In this document: piece by piece, positions 51,124 through 60,144 of the stretch
Numbering within the stretch: position 1 is the first letter of the stretch
Layout of the letters: every line of letters begins with the position of its first letter
Assembly: GCF_036379515.1 (NCBI RefSeq)
Contig: NZ_DASVGN010000038.1
Span: 62,001 to 126,000, forward strand
DNA from: Castellaniella sp036379515
GTDB taxonomy: Bacteria; Pseudomonadota; Gammaproteobacteria; Burkholderiales; Burkholderiaceae_B
Reading direction: 5' to 3'
Length of the DNA: 64,000 bases
Made by a program: the position numbers and the translations under genes
Notes under the pieces: model-generated
The model's input: only the letters and a program-made list of their open reading frames with translations
What the model was told of the DNA's origin: nothing
Databases searched by the model: none

Positions 51124-51963
51124 TCAAAGGAACAGAAGAAGGAGAAGGGCCGCCGGAGCCACTGGCAGCACTGCATCGATGCGATCGTACACCCCGCCAT
51201 GGCCAGGGAGCAGCTGGCTTGAATCCTTCACGCCTGCGCGGCGCTTGAGCAGTGATTCAAACAAGTCGCCGAAAATGGACCACGCTCCAAGCACGGCACC
51301 GACGACGACCAGCCAGACTCCGGCCAGATGGGAAGCCAGGAGCGCACCGAAACTGCCTGGCCACCACAACGCCGTGCCCAGAAGCCACAGAACGGCGGCC
51401 AACACCCCGCCCAGGGCACCTTCCCAACTCTTGCCCGGACTCACGCGCGGCGCAAGCTTGTGGCGCCCCACTGCACGACCCACAAAATAAGCCGCGATAT
51501 CGGCGCACCAGATCAGGGCCCAGAGACTGATGAGCGCGGCCGCGCCCTGATACAGAAAAATCGATCCCAGCGCGAGCCAGGTTGCACCCAACACCCAAGC
51601 TCCCAGCACCGACAGAATCCACGGGCTCAGGAACGAAGGGAGACGAGCGCACAGCACCGAAGCCGGCGCAAGCAGAAGCCAAAAAAGGACGGCGCCCACC
51701 AGGATGACGACGCGCCACGCTCCCAAAGCCTCGATGGGGATCTGCTGCAGGGGAATTGCGGCTGCCACGAGCAGCAGAACGGCAAGAGCCCCCGCCTGGG
51801 CAGCATGAGGTGCATGAGGAAGCACCAGACGCAACCATTCCCACCATGCACAGCCGCACATCAATGCCAGCAAGACCATCATGGGCCACGGCGTCGGCGC
51901 CATGACCGCCAGCGCAATCACGAACAACAATACGGCGGCCGTGAAAATGCGCACACGCAGCAT
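51124..51963 (-). CDS. cdsA: Phosphatidate cytidylyltransferase
   Basis: 279 aa, ~8 membrane helices. CTP-transferase signature near the C-terminus, with GRHKLAPRVSPGKSWEGALG and later FGDLFESLLKRRAGVKDSS. Makes CDP-diacylglycerol for phospholipid synthesis. Between uppS (24-nt gap) and dxr (20-nt gap). Confidence 0.95.
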   Translation of the reverse strand: MLRVRIFTAAVLLFVIALAVMAPTPWPMMVLLALMCGCAWWEWLRLVLPHAPHAAQAGALAVLLLVAAAIPLQQIPIEALGAWRVVILVGAVLFWLLLAPASVLCARLPSFLSPWILSVLGAWVLGATWLALGSIFLYQGAAALISLWALIWCADIAAYFVGRAVGRHKLAPRVSPGKSWEGALGGVLAAVLWLLGTALWWPGSFGALLASHLAGVWLVVVGAVLGAWSIFGDLFESLLKRRAGVKDSSQLLPGHGGVYDRIDAVLPVAPAALLLLLFL

Positions 51964-51987
51964 AAAAATGCCCTCGATGGAAGATGG

Positions 51988-52749
51988 TCAGGAACGTGCA
52001 GCCAGCTGCGCGCTGGTGCGCCCAAAGCGACGCTCACGGCCACGATACCACGCGAATGCAGCGTCTATGTCTTGGGCCTTGAAGTCGGGCCAGTAGCAGT
52101 CCGTGAAGTACAACTCGGTGTACGCAAGCTGCCAAATGAGAAAATTGGAGATCCGCTGTTCTCCCCCCGTACGGATGAACAGATCCGGCTCAGGAGCATA
52201 CGCCATGGCAAGCCAAGGCTCGAGCATGGCCTCATCCATTTTATCGGGCTGTGAGATCAGTTCCGGATGTGCCGCCCACAAGGCCCTGATCGCCTGAAGA
52301 ATGTCCCAGCGCCCACCATAATTGGCGGCAATCGTCAGCGTAAGAGCCGACTGATCCGCTGTGCGCTCTTCTGCGGCAAGAATGAGGCGCCGCAATTTTT
52401 CGTCGAACGCGCTGAGATCTCCCACGACGCGCAGGCGCACGCCCTGTTCCACCAGACGGCCCACTTCTTTTTCGAGCGTGCGTACGAACAGGCGCATGAG
52501 CAGCGAGACCTCTTGGGCAGGTCGGCGCCAGTTTTCGGAGCTGAAGGCGAAGAGTGTCAGGTATTCGACACCCCTTCGACCGCATGCCTCGACCACCCGC
52601 CGGACGGCCTGTACACCCCGGATATGGCCCGCCGTACGTGGCAGGTGCCGTTGCGTGGCCCAACGCCCATTGCCGTCCATGATGATGGCGACATGGCGAG
52701 GTGTCGGACCGGTCGTTGGAACCGCAAGGGTGGAACTGCTCTGGCTCAT
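51988..52749 (-). CDS. uppS: Undecaprenyl diphosphate synthase
   Basis: 253 aa. IIMDGNGRWATQRHLPR with the catalytic Asp, GVEYLTLFAFSSENWRRP, and RTGGEQRISNFLIWQLAYTE. Extends farnesyl diphosphate with eight IPP units in cis configuration, giving the carrier lipid for peptidoglycan and O-antigen. Confidence 0.96.
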   Translation of the reverse strand: MSQSSSTLAVPTTGPTPRHVAIIMDGNGRWATQRHLPRTAGHIRGVQAVRRVVEACGRRGVEYLTLFAFSSENWRRPAQEVSLLMRLFVRTLEKEVGRLVEQGVRLRVVGDLSAFDEKLRRLILAAEERTADQSALTLTIAANYGGRWDILQAIRALWAAHPELISQPDKMDEAMLEPWLAMAYAPEPDLFIRTGGEQRISNFLIWQLAYTELYFTDCYWPDFKAQDIDAAFAWYRGRERRFGRTSAQLAARS

Positions 52750-52772
52750 GCCATCTGTACCATGAAACGGGG

Positions 52773-53333
52773 TCAGACCGTCATGATCTCGGCTTCTTTC
52801 TGCGTGACAAGCTTCTCGATGTCAGCCACATAGCGATCTGTGAGCTTCTGGATCTCATCCTGACCGCGACGCTCATCGTCTTCCGAGAGCTCCTTGTCTT
52901 TCAGGAGCTTCTTCAAGGTTTCGTTGGCTTCACGGCGAAGGTTGCGAATCGCGATCTTGGAGTCCTCGCCCTCACCACGAACCACCTTGGTGAGGTCGCG
53001 ACGGCGCTCTTCAGTGAGCGCAGGCATGGGCACGCGGATATTGTCTCCCATGGAAATGGGATTCAGACCCAGATCGGATTCCCGAATGGCTCTATCCACC
53101 GCTTGCGCCATGGTTTTTTCCCAGACCTGAACGCTGAGGGTGCGCGCATCGATCACGGATACGCTCGCCACCTGACTGACAGGGACTGGCGAACCGTAAT
53201 ACTCGACCAATACATGATCAAGTATGCCCGCGTGCGCGCGGCCCGTACGAATCTTGCCAAGATTGGCTTTCAACGATTCGATGGACTTGCCCATGCGATC
53301 GTCGGCGGATTGGCGGATGTCGGAGAGACTCAT
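52773..53333 (-). CDS. frr: Ribosome recycling factor
   Basis: 186 aa, exactly the family size. Begins ADDRMGKSIESLKANLGKIRTGRAH-like (domain I helix), then the small beta domain (VQVWEKTMAQAVDRAI) and long helices with LTEERRRDLTKVVRGEGE. Splits post-termination ribosomes together with EF-G. 15 nt after pyrH. Confidence 0.97.
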   Translation of the reverse strand: MSLSDIRQSADDRMGKSIESLKANLGKIRTGRAHAGILDHVLVEYYGSPVPVSQVASVSVIDARTLSVQVWEKTMAQAVDRAIRESDLGLNPISMGDNIRVPMPALTEERRRDLTKVVRGEGEDSKIAIRNLRREANETLKKLLKDKELSEDDERRGQDEIQKLTDRYVADIEKLVTQKEAEIMTV

Positions 53334-53348
53334 TCGGACTCCTATGTC

Positions 53349-54065
53349 TTATACCTGCACCAGGGTACCTTCGTCCTCGCCGCAAATCACGCGCCGAAGA
53401 GCCCCTGGCTTATTGATTGAAAATACCTTGATGGGCAGCTTCTGATCACGGCACAACGCGAACGCGGTCGCGTCCATGACCTCGAGGCGACGCACGATGG
53501 CCTCGTCGAAGCTGATGTGAGAATAGCGCGTCGCATTGGGATCCTTATTGGGGTCCGCACTGTAGATCCCATCCACCTTGGTGGCTTTCAGGACCATCTC
53601 GGCTCCCACCTCGGCACCCCGCAATGCAGCAGCCGTGTCGGTGGTAAAGAACGGATTGCCTGTCCCTGCCGCAAAGATGACGACCTTGCCTTCTTCAAGG
53701 TAGCGCAGCGCCTTTGGCCGAATGTAGCGCTCGACCACCTGATCGATGTTGAGCGCGGATTGCACTCGCGCATCCACGCCATGGTTCTTGAGAGCGTCCT
53801 GCAGCGCCAGGCCGTTCATGACGGTGGCGAGCATCCCCATGTAGTCGGCCGTCGCGCGGTCCATGCCCTGAGCCCCAGGCGCAACACCCCGAAAAATATT
53901 GCCACCACCGATGACGACGGCCAGCTGTACGCCCAGTGACACCACCCCGTGAATCTCTTCGGTCATGCGCAGGATAGTCGCACGATTGATACCGAAAGAA
54001 TCTCCTCCCATCAGGGCTTCGCCCGAGAGTTTCAGGAGAACGCGCTTATAAGCGGGAGTAGACAT
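53349..54065 (-). CDS. pyrH: UMP kinase
   Basis: 238 aa from the ATG at 54065. Amino acid kinase fold: RVLLKLSGEALMG, VIGGGNIFRG, MDRATADYMGMLATVMN and FAAGTGNPFFTTDTAA. Makes UDP from UMP in pyrimidine synthesis. Separated from tsf by 150 nt containing a large hairpin. Confidence 0.96.
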   Translation of the reverse strand: MSTPAYKRVLLKLSGEALMGGDSFGINRATILRMTEEIHGVVSLGVQLAVVIGGGNIFRGVAPGAQGMDRATADYMGMLATVMNGLALQDALKNHGVDARVQSALNIDQVVERYIRPKALRYLEEGKVVIFAAGTGNPFFTTDTAAALRGAEVGAEMVLKATKVDGIYSADPNKDPNATRYSHISFDEAIVRRLEVMDATAFALCRDQKLPIKVFSINKPGALRRVICGEDEGTLVQV

Positions 54066-54170
54066 GCACCGGATTCCTGGAAGGTTGACACTGAAAAATG
54101 GCCAAGCAACACGCAACTGCCGCGTAACGGAGCCCGCATGCTGCGCGCTGTCATCGTATACGAATTGCCT

Positions 54171-54209
54171 CGTTTCATCCTGGCCACTCGATGCAGCCAG
54201 GATGAAACG
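54171..54209 (-). terminator. Large stem-loop between tsf and pyrH
   Basis: Perfect 14-bp stem (arms 54171-54184 and 54196-54209, CGTTTCATCCTGGC) with an 11-nt loop, starting 6 nt after the tsf stop. No U tract follows on the - strand, so it probably stabilises the rpsB-tsf mRNA or acts as a partial terminator before pyrH. Confidence 0.65.
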
Positions 54210-54215
54210 ACAAGA

Positions 54216-55091
54216 TTACGAGCCGCTAGCGGCCGCAGCAACTTCGGCGGCGAAGTCTTCAGACTTTTTCTCGACGCCTTCCCCCACCACGAACAGGGCG
54301 TAGCGGTTCACGCGAGCACCGCGCTCTTTCAGCATCTGAGCGACGGAGTGCTTGTCGTCCTTGATGAAGGGCTGAGACAGCAAGGTGACTTCTTTGAGAA
54401 ACTTCTGGACCGAACCTTCGATCATCTTGGTGACGATTTCGGCAGGCTTGCCGGACTCGGCTGCTTTTTGTTCGGCAACGGAGCGCTCAGTCGCAATCAG
54501 CGCGGGGTCCACGCCGCTTGCATCCAGCGCCTTGGGCTTGGCTGCTGCAATCTGCATCGCCAGATCCTTGCCAGTTTCGTCGTTGCCTGCGTAGTCGACC
54601 AACGCGCCAATGCGTCCGCCATGCACGTAGCTATTGAGCGTGTCAGCCGTTTCGAAGCGCTGAAAGCGGCGAACCGCCATGTTCTCGCCAATCTTGCCCA
54701 CCAGAGCTGCTCGCGTGGTTTCAACCGTGCCCTCGCCCATGGCCAACGAGCCCAATACAGCCACGTCGGCCGGATTATGCTCTGCCACCAGACGGGCTAC
54801 CGCATTCACGAAACCAATGAAATCCTGGTTTTTTGCGACGAAGTCAGTTTCGCAGTTGACTTCGACCAACGCGCCCAACTTGCCGTCATCAGCGATATAA
54901 ACGCCAACCAGGCCTTCGGCCGTGACACGGCTCGCGGCCTTGGATGCCTTGCTGCCCAGTTTTACGCGCAGCAATTCTTCGGCGTGAGCCATGTCGCCAT
55001 CGGCCTCGGTCAACGCCTTCTTGCACTCCATCATGGGCGCGTCGGTTTTCTCGCGCAATTCCTTGACCATGGAAGCGGTAATTTGTGCCAT
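54216..55091 (-). CDS. tsf: Elongation factor Ts
   Basis: 291 aa from the ATG at 55091 with CAGGAGA upstream. Starts AQITASMVKELREKTDAPMMECKKAL (UBA-like domain with the TDAPMMECKKAL signature, here quoted in part), followed by VEVNCETDFVAKN. Exchanges GDP on EF-Tu. Co-transcribed with rpsB. Confidence 0.97.
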   Translation of the reverse strand: MAQITASMVKELREKTDAPMMECKKALTEADGDMAHAEELLRVKLGSKASKAASRVTAEGLVGVYIADDGKLGALVEVNCETDFVAKNQDFIGFVNAVARLVAEHNPADVAVLGSLAMGEGTVETTRAALVGKIGENMAVRRFQRFETADTLNSYVHGGRIGALVDYAGNDETGKDLAMQIAAAKPKALDASGVDPALIATERSVAEQKAAESGKPAEIVTKMIEGSVQKFLKEVTLLSQPFIKDDKHSVAQMLKERGARVNRYALFVVGEGVEKKSEDFAAEVAAAASGS

Positions 55092-55119
55092 CAGATTCTC
55101 CTGTTCAATCAGTGCGCAC

Positions 55120-55161
55120 ACTGGCAAGAGCCAGTATGCGGCGGGCGGCCGCAGCCGCCCG
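55120..55161 (-). promoter_or_regulatory. Two hairpins in the rpsB-tsf spacer
   Basis: CGGGCGGC/GCCGCCCG (55142-55161, 4-nt loop) and ACTGGC/GCCAGT (55120-55135, 4-nt loop). Both lie in the 98-nt gap. Probably a partial terminator or processing element balancing rpsB against tsf. Confidence 0.5.
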
Positions 55162-55189
55162 AGTCGGGACGAGGGAAATCAGAAACAGA

Positions 55190-55942
55190 TTATTCCTGTT
55201 CCTGATCCTGCTCGACCTCGATGAACTCTTCGTTTTCGGCGAGTTCTTCGGTCAGGCCATTCAGGGCCTGCTCACGGCCTGCCAAAACGGCATCAGCCAT
55301 ACCGCGTGCATACAGCGCAATCGCCTTGGACGAATCGTCGTTACCCGGGATGACGTAATCGATGCCTTCCGGCGAGTGGTTGGTATCCACAACACCCACC
55401 ACGGGGATGCCCAAGGTGCGTGCCTCGGCGATCGCAATCTTGTGATAGCCCACATCGATGACGAACAGTGCATCCGGCAGTGTGGTCATCTCTTTGATGC
55501 CACCGATGGACTTATTGAGCTTGGCCATCTCGCGTTCGAACATCAGACCTTCTTTTTTGGTCATGTGTTCAGTGGCACCTTCGGCCTGCTGCGCTTCCAT
55601 GTCTTTCAGGCGCTTGATCGAGGTCTTGACCGTCTTGAAGTTGGTCATCATGCCACCCAGCCAGCGGGTGTCGACATAAGGCATGCCGCAGCGCTGCGCC
55701 TCGACGGCGAGGAGTTCGCGTGCCGAGCGCTTGGTGCCCACAAACAGCACCGTACCTCGACGAGCGGCAACCTGGCGCACATACTGGGTGGCTTCCAGGT
55801 ATTTTTCGACCGTGCGTTCAAGATTGATGATGTGGATCTTGTTGCGCTGACCGAAGATGTATTCGGCCATCTTCGGGTTCCAGTAACGGGTCTGGTGACC
55901 AAAATGGACACCGGCTTCAAGCATTTCGCGCATAAGCGACAT
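55190..55942 (-). CDS. rpsB: 30S ribosomal protein S2
   Basis: 250 aa from the ATG at 55942, preceded by GGAGA. Conserved LEAGVHFGHQTRYWNPKM, RGTVLFVGTKRSA, WLGGMMTNF and the acidic C-terminus (EFIEVEQDQEQE). Heads the long leftward operon. The 247-bp region shared with map must hold its promoter, and the leader may carry an S2 autoregulatory structure, which I cannot resolve by eye. Confidence 0.97.
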   Translation of the reverse strand: MSLMREMLEAGVHFGHQTRYWNPKMAEYIFGQRNKIHIINLERTVEKYLEATQYVRQVAARRGTVLFVGTKRSARELLAVEAQRCGMPYVDTRWLGGMMTNFKTVKTSIKRLKDMEAQQAEGATEHMTKKEGLMFEREMAKLNKSIGGIKEMTTLPDALFVIDVGYHKIAIAEARTLGIPVVGVVDTNHSPEGIDYVIPGNDDSSKAIALYARGMADAVLAGREQALNGLTEELAENEEFIEVEQDQEQE

Positions 55943-56123
55943 GAGATTCTCCAAAGGGTTCGATCTTGTACAGGGCCAGTATCCGGGACTAACATGAACC
56001 CACTTTCGGTTTCATCCAAGACACCCTAAGTAGCCAAGTACGCTATTTGCCACAATGCAAAAAACATCCGTCAGGCCGTTTTTCTGCTGACCGTTTTCGG
56101 GCTGTTCCACGCATTCGGCATGG

Positions 56124-56152
56124 GGCTTACAAAATAAAAGTAAGCCTATAAT
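56124..56152 (+). promoter_or_regulatory. map promoter with an overlapping dyad
   Basis: Inverted repeat GGCTTAC (56124-56130) / GTAAGCC (56140-56146) with an A-rich 9-nt centre, directly followed by TATAAT (56147-56152). The dyad occupies the -35/spacer zone, so a bound protein would block or recruit polymerase. ~35 nt from the predicted start site to the map ATG. Confidence 0.55.
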
Positions 56153-56189
56153 TCTACTATTCTTTCTATCAGTACATCAAGCGCCACCC

Positions 56190-57008
56190 ATGAGCCAAAT
56201 CGTCACCAACCCACAGGACCTGGAAAAAATGCGCGCGGCCTGTCGCGATGCAGCCAGCATCCTGGACTACCTCACTCCATTCGTGCAACCCGGCGTCACC
56301 ACAGGCGAGCTCGACCGCCTCTGCATGGAATACCTGACTGACGAGCTGCACGTCAAGTCCGCCACCGTGGGCTATGCTCCCCCGGGCTACCCCCCCTACC
56401 CGGCATCGATCTGCACTTCGGTCAACCACGTCATTTGCCACGGCATCCCGGGCGACAAGGTGCTGAAGAACGGCGACACACTCAACATGGACGTGACCAT
56501 CATCAAGGATGGCTGGTTCGGTGACACCAGCCGCATGTATTGCGTGGGCGAACCCTCCATCCTGGCGCGTCGCCTCATCGACACCACCTACGAATGCATG
56601 TGGCTGGGCATCGAGCAGGTGCGCCCCGGTGCAACCTTGGGCGACGTAGGTCACGTCATTCAAAAGCATGCCGAAGCAGCCGGCTTCTCTGTCGTTCGCG
56701 AATACTGCGGCCATGGTGTAGGGCGCAAGTTTCACGACGACCCCCAAGTGCTGCATTACGGCCGTCCCGGCACCGGAGTCCTGCTCGAGCCAGGGATGCT
56801 CTTTACCATCGAACCCATGATCAACGCAGGACGCCGTGAGATCCGTACGCTGGCAGATCAGTGGACCGTGGTCACCCGCGATCACAGCCTCTCCGCCCAA
56901 TGGGAGCACAGCATGGTGGTGACCGAAACCGGGTGTGAAGTGCTCACGGTTTCGCCGGCCATGCCGGCCCCTCCGGCCTTTTCTACGGTGACTCTTGCCT
57001 CTGTATGA
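56190..57008 (+). CDS. map: Methionine aminopeptidase, type I
   Basis: 272 aa. Metal ligands in MDVTIIKDGWFGDTSRMY (Asp pair), GHGVGRKFHDDPQ (His), FTIEPMIN (Glu) and QWEHSMVVTE (Glu). Removes initiator Met from new proteins. Divergent from rpsB, as in many proteobacteria, and overlaps glnD by 4 nt. Confidence 0.97.
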   Translation: MSQIVTNPQDLEKMRAACRDAASILDYLTPFVQPGVTTGELDRLCMEYLTDELHVKSATVGYAPPGYPPYPASICTSVNHVICHGIPGDKVLKNGDTLNMDVTIIKDGWFGDTSRMYCVGEPSILARRLIDTTYECMWLGIEQVRPGATLGDVGHVIQKHAEAAGFSVVREYCGHGVGRKFHDDPQVLHYGRPGTGVLLEPGMLFTIEPMINAGRREIRTLADQWTVVTRDHSLSAQWEHSMVVTETGCEVLTVSPAMPAPPAFSTVTLASV

Positions 57009-59629
57009 CTGAGAACCCCCTGGGTGGCACCGCGGCGCTGCGGGCGCATTTGCAGCAGCAACGCGCCCAGGCCATCCAGGCATATCGCAGGCACCTGCGC
57101 GCCGAAACTCTCCTCGGCACCTTGCGTCGGATCGCTGACGAGTCGCTTCGCAGCCTGCTGAAACTCCACCCCTTGCCCGACGGTGCCTGCATGGCGGCTG
57201 TCGGAGGCTACGGGCGCGGCGAGCTCTACCCATGTTCAGACCTGGACATCCTCATTCTGTTGGAGCGCGTCCCGACTCGCCAGGACAAGGAACGTATCGA
57301 GCCCTTCATTGCAGCGCTCTGGGACATCGGGCTGGAACCAGGCCATAGCGTACGCACGTTGGAACAATGCCACCAAGAAGCGGGTGCAGATATTACCGTC
57401 CAGACCTCTTTACTGGAAGCCCGCTGGCTGTCGGGCAACAAGGCTCTGTTCGACGCGTTCTGCCTGGCGATGCAAACGGACTTGAACCCTCAGGAGTTCT
57501 TCCTTGCCAAGCGCACCGAGATGCAGCAGCGCCATGCGCGTCACCAGGACACCCCTTACGCACTCGAACCCAACTGCAAAGAGGCGCCTGGAGGCCTGCG
57601 CGACCTGCAAGTACTGCTGTGGCTCGCGCGTGCGTCAGGCCTGGGCGACGACTGGCGCGCAGTCGCACACACTGACCTTCTGACGACGGCAGAGTTCAGA
57701 TCGCTCAGGCGCGCCGAACTTGCGTTCAAGCGCCTGCGCGTCGAGCTGCACCTGTTGGCCGGTCGCCGCGAGGACCGTCTGCTCTTCGACCTGCAACCAC
57801 GCCTGGCCCGCATCTACGGCTTCGAAGACCTGCCGCATCGACGTGCGAGTGAACTGCTCATGCAGCGCTACTACTGGGCTGCACGCGTCGTCTGTCAGGT
57901 GAATCATCTGCTCATGCAGAGTCTCGAAGAGCGATTGTTTCCGCGGCCGGACGAAGCTGCCACACCCATCGACCTGGATTTCTGCGTGCGGCGTGATCGA
58001 CTTGCCCTGGTGCACGACGACGGCTTCGAACGTAACCCGGCGTTGTTGTTGCGCGTTTTTCTCGTCAAGGAGCAGCATCCGGAGCTGCAGGCCATGGCGG
58101 CCAGTACGTTGCGAGCCCTCTGGCATGCCCGCAGACGCATCGACCGTGCCTTTCGCAGCGACGCCGCGAACTGCGCACAATTTCTGGCTATCCTGCAGCA
58201 GCCCAGGGGTATCGTTCACGCGCTGCGTGACATGACAATGTGGAACATCCTGCCCCGCTATCTGCCCGTGTTCCGACGTATCGTCGGGCAGATGCAGCAC
58301 GACCTGTTTCACGCCTACACCGTGGACCAGCACATCCTCATGGTGATCCGAAACATCCGCCGGTTCACCATGCCGGAACACGCCCAGGAATATCCACTGG
58401 CAAGCCAGCTCATCGCGGGGCTGGACAAGCACTGGCTACTCTACGTCGCCGCCCTGTTTCACGATATTGCAAAGGGCCGCGGGGGCGACCACTCCCAATT
58501 GGGAGCCCGCGAAGTACGCCGCTTCGCGGTGCGCCATGGCCTCCCTCGAGACGAGGTCCGCTTTGTGGAATTTCTCGTGCGCGAACACCTGACCATGTCG
58601 CAAGTGGCGCAAAAGAAAGACCTGAGCGATCCTCGGGTCATCCACGACTTTGCCACGAAAGTCGGGTCCCAGCGGCAACTGGCGGCCCTCTATCTGCTTA
58701 CAGTAGCCGACATCCGCGGGACCAGCCCCAAGGTGTGGAATGCCTGGAAGGGTGAGCTCCTGAAGGATCTTTACCACCTGACACTGGCAGCCTTGGGTGG
58801 CACCCAGCCCGACACTGGGACTATCCTTGCCTTGCGCAAGGAGGCAGCTGCCGCTGAAACCCGACGCATGGGCCTGCGGGACGAAAGCCGCGAAGCCTTC
58901 TGGGCGCAACTGGATGTTGCCTATTTCCTGCGCCACGACGCAGGCGAGATCGCCTGGCACACCCGTGTACTGTATTCGAGGTTCCAGGGCCCAGCTCTCG
59001 TCGTTCGAGTCAGGGTACTCACTCGTAGCGAAGCGCTACAGGTGCTGGCCTACGCACCGGACAGACCCGACTTGTTCATGTCTATCTGTGGCTATTTCGA
59101 TCACCATGGCCTAAGCATCCAGGATGCCCGGGTGCACACCACGCGCCAACACTGGGCCCTGGACAGTTTCGTGGTCCTGCTGCCCGCCCATGACCATGAC
59201 CTGCGCGCCCACGCCACCGTCATTGAGCACGAGCTGCTCCAGGCACTCGAGGCCCCTGTGCCTTTCGAGCGCCCACGCTCCGCAGCGCTTCAGGGTTCAC
59301 GGCGAGCCCGGGCCTTTCCCATCCTGCCTTCCGTCGCCCTCCAGGCAGATGAACAAGGCGGGAATTGGCGCCTGTCGGTGACCACTGCAGATCGCGTGGG
59401 GCTCCTGCACGACCTGGCGCAGGTTTTCGTACACCATGAGGTCGACCTCAAGATGGCGAAAATCATGACGCTGGGGGACCGGGTGGAAGATATTTTCATC
59501 CTGGATGGCGAAGCTCTCAATCATCCGCGCAACCAACTTCAATTCGAACGTCATGTACTGGACGCGCTGGCGCCCTCACTTGCAAACTCCGTCTCATCCC
59601 CTCAACCACACAGACAGTTCCAGCCATGA
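57005..59629 (+). CDS. glnD: Bifunctional PII uridylyltransferase / uridylyl-removing enzyme
   Basis: 874 aa, typical length. Nucleotidyltransferase site GGYGRGELYPCSDLDILIL (~60-80), an HD hydrolase domain with FHDIAKGRGGDHSQLGA (~482-498), and two C-terminal ACT domains (FMSICGYFDHHGLSIQDARV; TTADRVGLLHDLAQVFVHH). Senses glutamine and modifies PII proteins to control nitrogen assimilation. Overlaps map and dsbB by 4 nt each. Confidence 0.97.
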   Translation: MTENPLGGTAALRAHLQQQRAQAIQAYRRHLRAETLLGTLRRIADESLRSLLKLHPLPDGACMAAVGGYGRGELYPCSDLDILILLERVPTRQDKERIEPFIAALWDIGLEPGHSVRTLEQCHQEAGADITVQTSLLEARWLSGNKALFDAFCLAMQTDLNPQEFFLAKRTEMQQRHARHQDTPYALEPNCKEAPGGLRDLQVLLWLARASGLGDDWRAVAHTDLLTTAEFRSLRRAELAFKRLRVELHLLAGRREDRLLFDLQPRLARIYGFEDLPHRRASELLMQRYYWAARVVCQVNHLLMQSLEERLFPRPDEAATPIDLDFCVRRDRLALVHDDGFERNPALLLRVFLVKEQHPELQAMAASTLRALWHARRRIDRAFRSDAANCAQFLAILQQPRGIVHALRDMTMWNILPRYLPVFRRIVGQMQHDLFHAYTVDQHILMVIRNIRRFTMPEHAQEYPLASQLIAGLDKHWLLYVAALFHDIAKGRGGDHSQLGAREVRRFAVRHGLPRDEVRFVEFLVREHLTMSQVAQKKDLSDPRVIHDFATKVGSQRQLAALYLLTVADIRGTSPKVWNAWKGELLKDLYHLTLAALGGTQPDTGTILALRKEAAAAETRRMGLRDESREAFWAQLDVAYFLRHDAGEIAWHTRVLYSRFQGPALVVRVRVLTRSEALQVLAYAPDRPDLFMSICGYFDHHGLSIQDARVHTTRQHWALDSFVVLLPAHDHDLRAHATVIEHELLQALEAPVPFERPRSAALQGSRRARAFPILPSVALQADEQGGNWRLSVTTADRVGLLHDLAQVFVHHEVDLKMAKIMTLGDRVEDIFILDGEALNHPRNQLQFERHVLDALAPSLANSVSSPQPHRQFQP

Positions 59630-60114
59630 AAACTACAAAAACTGACCGCATCTTGCGCACCACGGCATTCCTGTGCCTGGCAGCCGTTCTCGTTGCTCTG
59701 ATTTCGCAACATATTTTTGGCATGGAACCGTGCGCCTGGTGCGTCTTGCAACGGCTGATTTTGATTGCCATTGCCATCATCTGTTTCGTGACGGCTGCAG
59801 GCTGGGGTTCCAGAGGGGTACGCGCTCTGGGCGCGCTCGTGACGCTCCTGTTGTCGGCCTGTGGCGTGATCGCAGCCTGGTACCAGTACAGTGTGGCCGC
59901 CCACTCATTTTCATGCGCACAGACCTTCGCCGACAGATTCATCTCAGGCACCGGACTGGATGCCTACATGCCCTGGCTCTTCGGTATTTACGCAAGCTGC
60001 ATGGACGCCCGCGTCAGCCTGTTCGGCATCGAGTACAGCCTATGGGGACTGATGCTGTTCGTGCTGTGTGGCCTGCTGGCGCTTTGGTCACTGGTGCGCA
60101 ATCCCCGCGACTGA
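59626..60114 (+). CDS. dsbB: Disulfide bond formation protein DsbB
   Basis: 162 aa, four helices. First redox pair CAWC in MEPCAWCVLQRL, and the second pair in SCAQTFADRF and ASCMDA. Reoxidises DsbA and passes electrons to quinone. ATGA overlap with glnD is an unusual partnership for dsbB. Convergent with purF. Confidence 0.93.
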   Translation: MKTTKTDRILRTTAFLCLAAVLVALISQHIFGMEPCAWCVLQRLILIAIAIICFVTAAGWGSRGVRALGALVTLLLSACGVIAAWYQYSVAAHSFSCAQTFADRFISGTGLDAYMPWLFGIYASCMDARVSLFGIEYSLWGLMLFVLCGLLALWSLVRNPRD

Positions 60115-60125
60115 TCACTCGACCG

Positions 60126-60144
60126 AGAGGCCGTTCAGGCCTCT
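60126..60144. terminator. Stem-loop between dsbB and purF
   Basis: AGAGGCC (60126-60132) / GGCCTCT (60138-60144), 5-nt loop, extendable past a bulge, in the 20-bp convergent gap and running into the purF stop. Likely bidirectional terminator without a strong U tract. Confidence 0.45.
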
